A stretch of DNA of 64,000 nucleotides from Phycisphaerales bacterium. Lineage in GTDB: Bacteria; Planctomycetota; Phycisphaerae; UBA1845; UTPLA1. The stretch covers positions 5,394,001 through 5,458,000 of the forward strand of contig JACKHI010000001.1 of assembly GCA_020639075.1 (NCBI GenBank), read 5' to 3'. Positions 52,408 through 61,138 of the stretch are shown here, piece by piece (the stretch's first letter is position 1; each line of letters opens with the position of its first letter). Position numbers and translations under genes: made by a program. Below the pieces are notes generated by a model that saw only the letters and a program-made list of their open reading frames with translations, searched no databases and was not told the origin of the DNA.

Positions 52408-52536
52408 TTACGGACTGGTCAGGCCCAACAGGCTGAGCAGCTGCGTCACGATGACGCCGAGGACATCGGTGAAGAGCGTGGCGAATGAGTCGACGAAAAT
52501 GCCAAGAATCTGGTTGATCAGTGATTCAAGCTCCAT
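52408..52536 (-). CDS. Small hydrophobic protein (42 residues)
   Basis: The sequence starts MELESLINQILGIFVDSF and ends LLSLLGLTSP. Leu/Ile/Val/Phe residues occur in an amphipathic pattern, with three acidic residues on one face and no basic ones, so the peptide could lie in or on the membrane or form a pore-like oligomer. The ATG has GGAG seven bases upstream, better than chance. It is alone between hairpin repeats and the DUF1697 gene, which is on the other strand. A type I toxin-like or phenol-soluble-modulin-like peptide is conceivable, but nothing here proves it. It could also be a chance frame. Confidence 0.5.
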   Translation of the reverse strand: MELESLINQILGIFVDSFATLFTDVLGVIVTQLLSLLGLTSP

Positions 52537-52819
52537 GATCGTTCTCCGTTTCTGCTGCGGCCTGTCTGGCGACGGACGGGTTTCGTGAACACGCCGTGAT
52601 CGACTGCGAGGGTTTGGACTCTGCGAGTGGGCGTTCTTGCCCGAACTCGTTTCGTATTTTCCCGTTGCGATTGTCGAAAGTCTGTCGCGGATTTGTAAGC
52701 TCGTGTATTGATTTGGTAATGGCGCACGGTCGCGTCAGACGAGGCGATGGCCGTCGGGTGGAATGCGGCGTTCGTTGTCGTGCCTTGTCGTGTCGGATGG
52801 TGGATGATAATTTGAAGCC

Positions 52820-53362
52820 ATGGCCAACCAGAAACACATCGCACTCCTTCGCGGCATCAACGTCGGGGGCAAGAACAAACTGCCGATGGCGGAGCTTCGT
52901 GCCATCTTCGAATCGCTGGGATGCACGCAGGTGGGCACTTATATCCAGAGCGGAAACGTCGTGTTCGAGGCGAATGCGGCGCTCGCGAAGCAGGTCGCCG
53001 GCAAAGTGTCGGAGCAGATTCAGAAGCGGCATTCGCTGAGCGTGCCGGTGGTCGTGCGAAGCGCGGCGGAGTTGCTCAAGGCCGTCGCCGCGCATCCGTT
53101 GGCAAAGAAGGGCATGCCGGATACGTCGTTGTTCGTCATGTTCCTGGCGGACAAGCCGAAGGCGGCCGATGTGAAGGGGCTTGATCCCGATCGTTCGCCG
53201 GGGGATTCGTATGTCGTCGCGGGCCGCGAGATTTTCGTCCATTGCGGCAACGGTGCGGCGAAGACGAAATTGACGAACGTCTATTTCGATCGGTCGCTCA
53301 AGACGATCTCCACGACGCGGAATTGGCGGACGTGTCAGAAGCTGGGGGAAATGGTTGCGTGA
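52820..53362 (+). CDS. DUF1697 family protein
   Basis: 180 residues. The family opening HIALLRGINVGGKNKLPMAELRAIFESLGC is unmistakable, followed by VGTYIQSGNVVF and, near the end, FVHCGNGAAKTKLTNVYFDRSL. DUF1697 proteins are small soluble alpha/beta proteins found throughout bacteria; no function is established. The length is typical. The gene appears monocistronic and is followed by a dense field of hairpin repeats. Confidence 0.92.
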   Translation: MANQKHIALLRGINVGGKNKLPMAELRAIFESLGCTQVGTYIQSGNVVFEANAALAKQVAGKVSEQIQKRHSLSVPVVVRSAAELLKAVAAHPLAKKGMPDTSLFVMFLADKPKAADVKGLDPDRSPGDSYVVAGREIFVHCGNGAAKTKLTNVYFDRSLKTISTTRNWRTCQKLGEMVA

Positions 53363-53380
53363 GCGTTGGGGTTGCTCGGT

Positions 53381-53682
53381 GCTCGGCTTTGCGGGAAGGG
53401 ATTCCCGCGGGGATGCGTGCGAGAGTGGATTTTCGCACGAGCGGTGCGAAGGGATCCTCGCGCGAGCGGTGCGTTGGCGACGCGCTCACATGCTTGCCTT
53501 TGAGGGCAAGCATGGCACCCGGCGCGAGTCTCAAACATGCCGACCTATGGGTCGGCATGGCACCCGGCGAGTCTCAAACATGCCGACCTTGGGGTCGGCA
53601 TGGCACCCGGCGCACGAGCATGCCGGGGATGCGTGCGAGAATGGATTCTCGCAGGAGCGACGGGTCGATGACCCGACCTACG
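53381..53682 (+). repeat. Dense field of mixed hairpin repeats
   Basis: At least eight palindromes in ~300 bp: GCGGGAA-GGGA-TTCCCGC (53391), TGCGAGA..TTTCGCA (53418), three GGGTGCCA-type hairpins in inverse orientation ending GGCACCC (53489-53520 with TTGCC stem, 53536-53565 and 53579-53608 with CGACC stem), GCGAGAA-TGGA-TTCTCGC (53635) and an inverted GTAG-type hairpin (53659-53682). The 53536 and 53579 units are a tandem duplication sharing GTCTCAAACATG. It separates the convergent DUF1697 and radical SAM genes. Confidence 0.85.
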
Positions 53683-53710
53683 CGATTGACAAGCGCGGGA
53701 TACGGTTTAA

Positions 53711-55606
53711 TCACGAAGCGAGAATCTGAAGTGGGACGGCGTTTGGATCGCCGCGATCCGGGTCGAAGTCCTTCGACTTGCGATTCGGCAGGCGCAGCGT
53801 GACGAGCGGCGTACCGGGCAGCGCGTGGCTGGCCGTACCGCCGTCGGCGGCGCGGAAGGGGAGCTTCGTGTTGGGCGGAGCGCTCTTGCGCTCGATCCGG
53901 CCCGTCATGAGGCGAAGGAGCCAGCCGCTGGTGCGCAGGGCCGTCATGGCGCCGCCCCACATGCCGATGGCCTGCATACCGCTATCCATCAGATAGAGCC
54001 GCGTCTTGGGGAACGGGATCGACCAGAGGAATCGCAGCGGGTTATAGAAATAGGCGTAGGCGATCAGGATGTTGGCCTGCTTGATCCAGGGCCGCTTGTA
54101 ATTCGATGCAATGACGTAGTTGCCGCCGAGCATGTGCTCTTCGACCTTGCGACCGGCAACGGATTCATAGGCCATGCCTGATGTGTACGTGCCCGTGAAC
54201 AGCTTGGAGCCCGTCGCGGGGACGAGCATCAGCACCTGCATGCTGGCTGCGCCGGCCTTGCGAAGCAATCGAATCTGGTTGAGCAGGCCGTACGGCTTGT
54301 CGCTGTTGCTGACAAGCGGCTGATCGTCGTGATGCATCATCATCGGCATTGCCGCGATGCCGTGCTTTTTGAGGAGGTTGAAGGCCTCCAGCGTCTTGCT
54401 GGTCGTCTGACCCTTGTTGACAAGCGTGGCCGTCATGTCCTCGACGCCCATCCACAGAGCGCGGACGCCCGCGGAGCGGATCAGGGGAATGTGGTCTTTG
54501 AGCTTCAGCGTGTCGTGAACGGTCACTTCCGTGCCCCAGCGGGCGATCTTGCGGACGGGTTTGCCGTCGATCACGGTATGGGCGAGTTTATCGCAGATTT
54601 CCAGCGTGCGCTTGTGGTCGTTGAAGAAGTTGTCATCCGAGCCGAAGAAATAGCGCATGCCGTAGCTCTTGTAGAGCTGGATGAACTCGTCGGCGATGCG
54701 CTCACCGCTCTTGACGCGATGCTGGCGCTGGTTGTACGCAGGGATCGGGCAGTATTCGCAGGCGAATTTGCAGCCGAACGTCAGCACGAGCGAGCCGATC
54801 GGGCTCAGCTTGCGGACACGATCGGCGGCGACGGCCTTCGAGCCAAGCGTCGGCGCTTTGCTCGGCGGTTCGAGCAGCTTGTATCCGAGTACAGGATGGG
54901 GCAGTTCGTCCAGATCGCCCAGAAGGCGCTGGATGCCCGTGTCGACGAGTTCCACGGCGTTGCCGGCCGGGCCGGTGTTCGGATAGACGAGGCCGGGAAT
55001 CGAATCGAGCACGCCCATGTCGCGTGCGCGCTGGAACGTTCTGCGGAGGGACTCGCCTTCGCCGCGGATGTCCAAAAGCGATTCGATGAGGCTGAGGAGG
55101 ACGTATTCTTCACCAGTGACGACAACATCCGCGCCCCAGGGGTTCCTTGGATCGGCGCTGAAGACATCCCACGGCTCGTAGATGACTTTGGGACCGCCGG
55201 CGATGATGAGGGGCCGATGGGCTTCATCGATGCGGCAGGCATCCTGAATGAGGTCCTTGCATGCGGCGGCGTGGAGCTGCATGCTGGAAACCATGAAAAG
55301 GTCGGGGATGCGGCCGTCGAGGCGCATCTGGGACGGGCGGAAGTTCCGGTTCCATTGCTGGAGGACAATTCGCGTCTTTTCGAACCCGGCGTCGACCATG
55401 GCGGCGCCGATCGCCCGGCTGCCCGCCGGCGCCATTCTCAGGTCGGCGAAGATGAACGGAAGCATGCGCGTTCGATGGTCGAATGCGCAGGCAATGACCG
55501 TCGTCAGATCATGCTTGGCGGCGCGCGTGCGGAGGCGCTGCCGGAGGGAAGTGAGCTCGCCGGGGCGGAGCAGTTCGTCTTGTCGTTCGCGTCGCGGGAG
55601 TTCCAT
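53711..55606 (-). CDS. Radical SAM protein with B12-binding-like N-terminal domain
   Basis: 631 residues from the ATG at 55606, which has AGGAA five bases upstream. Residues about 50-200 look like a cobalamin-binding Rossmann domain of the B12-binding radical SAM class (IPDLFMVSSMQLHAA, PLIIAGGPKVIYEP, VVVTGEEYVLLSLIE). A canonical CxxxCxxC cluster motif, GCKFACEYCPIP, occurs around residue 278, followed by the SAM-binding FFGSDDNFFNDHKRTLEIC. The C-terminal ~180 residues (YVIASNYKRPWIKQANILIAY) are like BchE/hopanoid methylase relatives. Substrate unknown. Its neighbours give no pathway clue. Confidence 0.88.
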   Translation of the reverse strand: MELPRRERQDELLRPGELTSLRQRLRTRAAKHDLTTVIACAFDHRTRMLPFIFADLRMAPAGSRAIGAAMVDAGFEKTRIVLQQWNRNFRPSQMRLDGRIPDLFMVSSMQLHAAACKDLIQDACRIDEAHRPLIIAGGPKVIYEPWDVFSADPRNPWGADVVVTGEEYVLLSLIESLLDIRGEGESLRRTFQRARDMGVLDSIPGLVYPNTGPAGNAVELVDTGIQRLLGDLDELPHPVLGYKLLEPPSKAPTLGSKAVAADRVRKLSPIGSLVLTFGCKFACEYCPIPAYNQRQHRVKSGERIADEFIQLYKSYGMRYFFGSDDNFFNDHKRTLEICDKLAHTVIDGKPVRKIARWGTEVTVHDTLKLKDHIPLIRSAGVRALWMGVEDMTATLVNKGQTTSKTLEAFNLLKKHGIAAMPMMMHHDDQPLVSNSDKPYGLLNQIRLLRKAGAASMQVLMLVPATGSKLFTGTYTSGMAYESVAGRKVEEHMLGGNYVIASNYKRPWIKQANILIAYAYFYNPLRFLWSIPFPKTRLYLMDSGMQAIGMWGGAMTALRTSGWLLRLMTGRIERKSAPPNTKLPFRAADGGTASHALPGTPLVTLRLPNRKSKDFDPDRGDPNAVPLQILAS

Positions 55607-55707
55607 CGGGTTCCTTGCCTGATCGCGGCCGCCGCCGTTGCGGGTCATCCAAACCTAACTGGCGGTATTATAACGCGTTATCCGACGGTTCAACAAAGTT
55701 TCCCGAA

Positions 55708-55875
55708 TTAGGAGTGCGTGGCGTCGTCGGCGGCGATCGGGTTGTCTTCCGGGGATTCGACCTCGGCCTGCCGGCGTTCGCGTTTTTCGGCGGCTTTTTC
55801 GGCTTTTTTCATTTCGCGCTCGCGCTTCTGCTGCTCGCGTTCACGCTTTCTTACGGAAACTTGTCTCTTGGCCAA
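55708..55875 (-). CDS. Small highly charged coiled-coil protein
   Basis: 55 residues from a TTG at 55875 with GGAAGG eight bases upstream; an ATG at 55947 would add 24 unlikely residues. The sequence is almost entirely Lys/Arg/Glu/Gln (QVSVRKREREQQKREREMKK) in a continuous helix, then a short acidic tail (ESPEDNPIAADDATHS). Such proteins often bind RNA or ribosomes, but no family is assigned. It lies between the radical SAM and the 55963 genes on the same strand. Confidence 0.6.
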   Translation of the reverse strand: MAKRQVSVRKREREQQKREREMKKAEKAAEKRERRQAEVESPEDNPIAADDATHS

Positions 55876-55962
55876 TTGCGTTTCCTTCCAGATGTGAGGA
55901 TGCCGGGGGCGGGGAGTGCATAGATTGCCGACGAGTCGAGCCGGCAAAGGCGGCCGGGCGGG

Positions 55963-56343
55963 TCAGGATTCGGGCGTCGACATTTTACGGCTGCCGCTGC
56001 TCCAGATGGGCATTGAATCGATGCAGTTGCGAACGTCGGCGTAGGTTGTTTCGGGATTGTCGTTGAAGGTCTGTAACGAGACCATCGCACCGATGCCGTT
56101 GTCGCGAGACAGCAGAACGGGCGTGTGCTTTCCGTTGATGTGTCGATCGAACTGACCGAAGAGGGCGCAAGCCCGTTCCCAACCAAAGAGCCGGCAGATC
56201 GCGCCTGTCAGATCCCAGGCGACTGCGTCATCGCTGTCGAAACAGGTTGATTGGCCGTTGACGTTCCGCGCTTCGAAATCTCGACACCAGCGGGATTCTT
56301 CGTCGAGTAGATCGAGGAGGGCCTGCCGTTCATCTTGCGTCAT
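55963..56343 (-). CDS. Small soluble protein of unknown function (DUF6197-like?)
   Basis: 126 residues from the ATG at 56343. The N-terminal helix TQDERQALLDLLDEESRWCRDFEARN and the central segment AVAWDLTGAICRLFGWERACALFGQFDRHI resemble small proteins annotated DUF6197, in which cysteines near a W-D-L-x-G motif are conserved. The C-terminus (NPETTYADVRNCIDSMPI) is consistent. No membrane segment or signal peptide. Function unknown; the family assignment is tentative. Confidence 0.65.
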   Translation of the reverse strand: MTQDERQALLDLLDEESRWCRDFEARNVNGQSTCFDSDDAVAWDLTGAICRLFGWERACALFGQFDRHINGKHTPVLLSRDNGIGAMVSLQTFNDNPETTYADVRNCIDSMPIWSSGSRKMSTPES

Positions 56344-56526
56344 TGGCAATCTCGGTGGGCTGGCGGAGCGCCTTTCGGTGCACGGCGCGGCAGGGGAATA
56401 CGAGCGAACGAGCAATCAATCTGAATGCGGCTCAACAAGCTGCCGTCGACCGGCGCAGGCGACGTGCGATCTTGGCACGCTGCCTGCGCCGCATCGACGG
56501 CACGTTGAGGTCGTCAGGGGCGCTGG

Positions 56527-56841
56527 TTACCAGCGGCCGCCGCGCGAACCGCCGCCGCCGCGATGGCCACCGCCGCCGCCGCCGCCCATGCTGGCCTTCG
56601 GCTTGGCTTCGTTGACCTTCAGGGCGCGGCCCTGGAAGTCATGGCCGTCAAGCGCTGAAATAGCGCTGCGTGCTTCGTCGTCCGAGCTCATTTCGACAAA
56701 GCCGAAGCCTTTGCTGCGGCCTGTGTCGCGGTCCATGATCACGCTCGCGCTGTCGACCGTGCCGTGCTCGCTGAACAGCTGTTCGAGATCCTGCCCCTTG
56801 ACATCGTAGCTCAGATTACCAACGTACAGTTTTCGACCCAT
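56527..56841 (-). CDS. RRM-type RNA-binding protein with Gly-rich tail
   Basis: 104 residues from the ATG at 56841 (AAGGAG eight bases upstream). A single RNA recognition motif has RNP2 LYVGNL (5-10) and RNP1 KGFGFVEM (44-51). The tail is Gly/Arg-rich (GGGGGGGHRGGGGSRGGRW), as in cyanobacterial and planctomycete Rbp proteins that respond to cold. It should bind single-stranded RNA. The upstream region of ~760 bp is gene-free and may contain a long leader. Confidence 0.93.
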   Translation of the reverse strand: MGRKLYVGNLSYDVKGQDLEQLFSEHGTVDSASVIMDRDTGRSKGFGFVEMSSDDEARSAISALDGHDFQGRALKVNEAKPKASMGGGGGGGHRGGGGSRGGRW

Positions 56842-57605
56842 GGTCAAAACTCCTTGCGTCCCGGATCTCGAGTTTCTCGTCGCCCTTCGTTGCTCCATGC
56901 GATTCGTCGGTATCTGACGGCGCGCAGCGGACTATCGCTTGTTGAATCCGGCCTTGTCTTGAGGAAGGGCACAAGCGAAATGTCGGAAAAGAAAGCGGCG
57001 GAAATCTGAATGACGGGCTCTTCGTAAAGTCGTGCACTTCTGCGCACGCGGTCCGTGTCCACTCCCCGGCAGTGAAAACGCTTCACAACGCGGTAGCGAC
57101 ACCGTCTTCGAGCGGGCCTCAGTGACCGGATCCGGATTCGGGGGAAAAGAGCTGTCGAACAGTCAGATCCGCGAGAAATGGAGTGATCAGAGGAGATCGA
57201 ATACAGGCTGAAGGATAGTTTGATTTTGAGGATCTGGCAAGGATGATCGCATGCGATTGTGATAGAACGCATGGCGAAAACCGGTTCGTCGGGCCGATCG
57301 ACTGCGTTAACAGAGGATTTGGGCACGGCTTACGGTCGTCGCGACGATCCGCGCATTGCCCAGTGGGTTGGAGATTGTGAACGATCGCCCAGGTTGAAGT
57401 TGATGCGTACCGCCGGACCTGCCTAACATGGGCCGGAGGCTTCAGCGGGGCCCGAATCCGGTCGGGGCCGGGCAGGTGTCAAACCCGGGACACGTGAACA
57501 AGACGTCATTGAGACGACGCCGATCGGGCGATTGTCGGTTGCGGCGACGCGTATCCTACATCTAGCTGCATCGGCGCGGACGCATCGGGAGAACTGCGGA
57601 TTTCG
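56842..57605 (-). other. Gene-free region upstream of the RRM gene
   Basis: 764 bp between divergently transcribed genes. No frame in it has family similarity; the longest open frames are Arg/Pro-rich. It is expected to contain the promoter and possibly a structured, temperature-dependent leader for the RRM gene, as cold-induced rbp genes have, but I see no conserved cold-box. The gap is too long to be a mere promoter. Confidence 0.35.
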
Positions 57606-58478
57606 ATGGAACACACGAGTCATCTGCCGATCGCCCGTCCTGTCGTTGTGAATCAGGCGCCGGATTGGGCGAGCTTCCTGGACGAGATCGAGTGCCCGCT
57701 GTGCGGCTACAACCTGCGCGGGCTGTCGGAAGCCCGCTGCCCGGAGTGCGGCGGTGTATTCGAGTGGCGGGATCTGCTGGATCCGAACTGTCGCCGACAC
57801 GCATATCTCTTTGAGTACGATCCGAAGGCGAGCGCGGGTTCATTCTTCCGAACGATGATCGCGGGCGTGCGAACGAATCGGTTCTGGAAATCCGTACACC
57901 CTGTCCTGCCGGTCCGAATCGGCAGGTTGACGCGCTACGGTCTGAACGTGTTCGTCGCGATGTTTCTTTCATTCGTCGTCGGGCTTTGGGCGATCGATAT
58001 GTGGCAGGCCAGTCTGCCCCGCTGGCGGATCAGGATGCCGGGTAGCGCACTGGCGCCGTGGACATGGTCGGTACGGGACTTGCGGACGGTCCTGAGCGTG
58101 AACTCCCACTTCTTCAACTATGTGATCTGGTTCCTGGCGACGTTCGGCGCGATGCTTGTGTTTCAGGGATCGATGCGTCGCAAGCGGATTCGCGTTCGAC
58201 ATCTTTATCGCTGCATGATCTACTCGAGCGATGTATTTGTCTGGCTGGCCGCTGTACTGGTGGTTCTTGACGTCATCGAGGCCTGGTCATTCGGGAATGT
58301 GATTGTGACGATTCAATACGTGGCGTTCGCGAGCGCCGTGTTCTTTGCCGCAGTTCGCCTCATTGCCGCGTTCCGCGATTACCTGCAATTTCCGCATCCC
58401 GCGGCGACCGTGGTTGCGACGCAGGTGATTGTGATATTGCTCATCTCCAACATATATATCGTGCGCGTCTGGTTTTGA
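57606..58478 (+). CDS. Membrane protein with N-terminal zinc ribbon
   Basis: 290 residues. The ribbon is CPLCGYNLRG (31-40) and CPECGGVFEWRDLL (46-59), two CPxCG knuckles, and five or six membrane segments follow (about 117-135, 171-196, 209-231, 243-262, 269-288) with basic loops. It is one of the planctomycete zinc-ribbon membrane proteins, here ribbon-first, like the 27820 product. The WRDLL after the second knuckle and the Asp-rich linker are shared with none of the others in this window. Function unknown. It appears monocistronic. Confidence 0.75.
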   Translation: MEHTSHLPIARPVVVNQAPDWASFLDEIECPLCGYNLRGLSEARCPECGGVFEWRDLLDPNCRRHAYLFEYDPKASAGSFFRTMIAGVRTNRFWKSVHPVLPVRIGRLTRYGLNVFVAMFLSFVVGLWAIDMWQASLPRWRIRMPGSALAPWTWSVRDLRTVLSVNSHFFNYVIWFLATFGAMLVFQGSMRRKRIRVRHLYRCMIYSSDVFVWLAAVLVVLDVIEAWSFGNVIVTIQYVAFASAVFFAAVRLIAAFRDYLQFPHPAATVVATQVIVILLISNIYIVRVWF

Positions 58479-58711
58479 CGGTCGGGCATTGACATGCTGC
58501 GTGGGAATTGCCGCGAACCCCGTTCTGCGGCACCCCGATCGGCGCCCCGAATACGGGGCATGCGGGGCGATGACAATGCCCGGACCGGACAGTAGTATTC
58601 CCGATTCGAGCGCCGCCCGTCGGTGAACGCTTGTCATCAATCCGGAGTCATTCGTCGCCGCGGTCGGCGACAGGTTTCCTTATTGAGAAACGGTTTTGAA
58701 GGAGCACGTGT

Positions 58712-59767
58712 ATGCAGGTGTTTGCGCGCAAGATGCAGGTCTGTTGTGTTGTGGCCATGGGACTGGTCGCATTGGGGTCGGAGTGTCCGACGACGGACCC
58801 GATGGGGAACACGAACGGCAACGACAACACGAGCGTCGATCGGTTGTTCGTTGTGAATAACGCGTCGGGGATTACGAGCCACTCGAATCCGTCTTCGAAC
58901 AACGGTAACGTCGCGCCGGCGACGAGCCTGCCGGCCGGTGCCGCAACGGACATCTTCCAGCCGCGGAGCCTCGTTGTTACAGGTTCGCGACAGTTGATCG
59001 TCGCTCGACAGAACGGCGGATTGAGCGTTCATGACAACGCCCTGACGGCTACGGGCAACACGGCCGCGAATCGCATCGTCGAAGGCGCCGCGACGGGGCT
59101 CGATGCACCGATCGCTTTGGCGTATGACGCGGCGAACGATCGGCTTTTCGTCGGCGCCATCAATGCCGCGGACGGCATCCTCGTGTTTGAGAACGTGTCG
59201 GATACAACGTTCACGGGCAATGTCGCACCGGACCGCATGTTCAACCCGCCGGACCGCGCACCGTCGGACAACACGGAGATGACGATCGACGCGCTGCACT
59301 TCGATTCAGAGGGGCGCTTGTGGGTGTCGGATTCGTCGGGCCTCAACCAGAACACCAGCCGAATCCTGCGATTCGACAATCCCGGAACGGCGAGCGGTGA
59401 AACGACGCCGAACGGCATCGTGACGAGCCTGTCGTGGGGCGGCATCGAGGACATTTTCGTTGATTCGACGGATCACCTCTACGTCGTCGACGACTCGGAC
59501 GAGATCGAAGTCCTGGACGACGCGACGAATCTCGGCGTGCTTGTGACGCCGGACCGGACGATCACGATCAACGGCTCGAGCGTTGCGCTTCGAGGGATCG
59601 AAGTTGATTCCGCGGGCCGGGGCTTCGCGGCGGATACGGGCAATTCAGAGATCTACATTCTCTCGACGATCGCTTCGCTGACGGGCACGATCAATCCGAC
59701 GACTTCAATCGCCGGTGCGAATACGGACGTGTCCGCACCGCGGCACATGTTCATCGTGCAGGAATAA
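58712..59767 (+). CDS. Secreted beta-propeller-like protein, probably lipid-anchored
   Basis: 351 residues. A signal sequence (MQVCCVVAMGLVALGSEC, with the last Cys about residue 25) is followed by PTTDPMGNTNGNDNTS, an Asn/Asp linker. The body has about five to six blade-like repeats of the type PRSLVVTGSRQLIVA, PIALAYDAANDRLFVGA, IDALHFDSEGRLWVSD and IEDIFVDSTDHLYVVDD, as in NHL/SMP-30-like beta-propellers. Each ends with an aromatic/aliphatic strand. It may bind a ligand at the surface or periplasm. The S-E-C export mark and NDN linker are shared with the 26996 product. A terminator follows at 59804. Confidence 0.75.
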   Translation: MQVFARKMQVCCVVAMGLVALGSECPTTDPMGNTNGNDNTSVDRLFVVNNASGITSHSNPSSNNGNVAPATSLPAGAATDIFQPRSLVVTGSRQLIVARQNGGLSVHDNALTATGNTAANRIVEGAATGLDAPIALAYDAANDRLFVGAINAADGILVFENVSDTTFTGNVAPDRMFNPPDRAPSDNTEMTIDALHFDSEGRLWVSDSSGLNQNTSRILRFDNPGTASGETTPNGIVTSLSWGGIEDIFVDSTDHLYVVDDSDEIEVLDDATNLGVLVTPDRTITINGSSVALRGIEVDSAGRGFAADTGNSEIYILSTIASLTGTINPTTSIAGANTDVSAPRHMFIVQE

Positions 59768-59803
59768 GTTCGACGGCACGAAATTCGGTCGAATGATGTA
59801 TCC

Positions 59804-59846
59804 AGAGACGAGACGTCGAGAGGCGTCTCGTCTCTTTTGCTTTTGC
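59804..59846 (+). terminator. Rho-independent terminator
   Basis: AGAGACGAGACG pairs perfectly with CGTCTCGTCTCT (12 bp) around an eight-base loop, followed by TTTTGCTTTTGC. It ends the beta-propeller transcript 37 bp after the stop. The rest of 59847-60100 has no gene I can support. Confidence 0.85.
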
Positions 59847-60100
59847 GCCTGCGCGTTCCCAGGCGGCCCGAGCACGGCGATACGAATCAGAGCAGCATTG
59901 TTCACGTGTCGATGCCTATCAGAGCCGCTGTGTCCTCACAGCGGAGTAGGTCGACTTGCGCCTGACGTCGCGAGCGCCACGCTGTGGACAGCGAGGCTCT
60001 GAATGTTGTGCGGCGCTGCAAGAATGCGGGGCGGCATGGCACCCGCGGGAGGGATTGTGTAAATTGCGTGAAGAGCACGCAGTTTCGCAGGAGCGAGTGA

Positions 60101-61126
60101 ATGGGTGAGCAGTTCTTCAAAGTCGATATCCACACGCACATTCTCCCCGAGAAGTGGCCCGATCTGCGTGAGCGGTATGGTTGCGAAGGGTTCGTCTCGC
60201 TGGATCACTGCTCGCCGGGCAAGGCGAACATGATGATCGACGGTCGCCTGTTCCGACCCATCGAGCACAACTGCTGGGATGCCGCCGTTCGCGTCGAGGA
60301 ATGCGATCGGGACGGTGTGGATGTGCAGGTGCTATCGACTGTGCCCGTGATGTTCTGCTACTGGGCGAAGCCGGAGCACACGTACGATCTGTCGCAGATC
60401 CTGAACGATCACATTGCGGGCGTCGTGCGCGAGAGGCCGACGCGGTTTATCGGCCTGGGCACGCTGCCGATGCAGGATGCGACACTGGCGATCAAGGAGT
60501 TGGAGCGCTGCGTGAAGGAGCTGGGGCTCGCGGGCGTGCAGATCGGCAGCCACGTCGAGAAGTGGAATCTGAACGAGCCGGAGCTGTTTCCGATTTTCGA
60601 AGCGGCGCAGGATCTCGGCGCGGCGGTCTTCGTGCATCCTTGGGCGATGATGGGGCGCGACGACATGCGAAAGTACTGGCTGCCGTGGCTCGTCGGTATG
60701 CCGGCGGAGACAAGCCGGGCGATCTGTTCGATGATCTTCGGCGGCGTGCTGGAGCGGCTGCCGCGTTTGCGCGTCGCGTTCGCGCATGGCGGCGGAACGT
60801 TTCCGTACACGATCGGCCGCATCGAACATGGGTTCAATTGCCGACCGGACCTGGTGCAGGTGGATAACCAGCGGAACCCGCGCGAGTATCTCGATCGGAT
60901 GGTGTTCGATGCGCTTGTGCACGATGCCGAGGCGCTAAAGTTCCTCGTCAACTTGATGGGCGTCCGCAACGTTGCGATGGGGTCGGATTATCCATTTCCT
61001 CTGGGGGAGCAGAAGCCGGGGGGGCTGATTGAGAGTGTGGCCGAGTTTACGGATGAAGAGAAGCGCGCGCTATTGAGCGGGACGGCGCTGCGATGGTTGA
61101 ATCGCGAGGGGATGGCGGCGTGCTAG
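60101..61126 (+). CDS. Aminocarboxymuconate-semialdehyde decarboxylase (ACMSD-like amidohydrolase)
   Basis: 341 residues. Metal ligands H11/H13 are in DIHTHILPEKWPDL; a further His is in FVHPWAMM (about 179) and an Asp in MGSDYPFPLGE (about 295). Long stretches (LSTVPVMFCYWAKPEHT, IGLGTLPMQDATLAIKELERCVKELG, KYWLPWLVGMPAETSRAIC) match eukaryotic ACMSD closely. ACMSD removes CO2 from the labile semialdehyde formed by 3-hydroxyanthranilate dioxygenase, diverting tryptophan carbon from NAD synthesis to the acetyl-CoA route. The next gene on the same strand encodes kynureninase, an earlier step of the same pathway, about 240 bp away across hairpin repeats. Confidence 0.93.
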   Translation: MGEQFFKVDIHTHILPEKWPDLRERYGCEGFVSLDHCSPGKANMMIDGRLFRPIEHNCWDAAVRVEECDRDGVDVQVLSTVPVMFCYWAKPEHTYDLSQILNDHIAGVVRERPTRFIGLGTLPMQDATLAIKELERCVKELGLAGVQIGSHVEKWNLNEPELFPIFEAAQDLGAAVFVHPWAMMGRDDMRKYWLPWLVGMPAETSRAICSMIFGGVLERLPRLRVAFAHGGGTFPYTIGRIEHGFNCRPDLVQVDNQRNPREYLDRMVFDALVHDAEALKFLVNLMGVRNVAMGSDYPFPLGEQKPGGLIESVAEFTDEEKRALLSGTALRWLNREGMAAC

Positions 61127-61138
61127 TAGCATCGTGCA

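Noticed and set aside
53711..55648. Whole radical SAM frame from the upstream ATG
   Set aside because: The first 14 residues (TRNGGGRDQARNP) lack a ribosome-binding site, while the ATG at 55606 has AGGAA five bases ahead; the shorter version was annotated.
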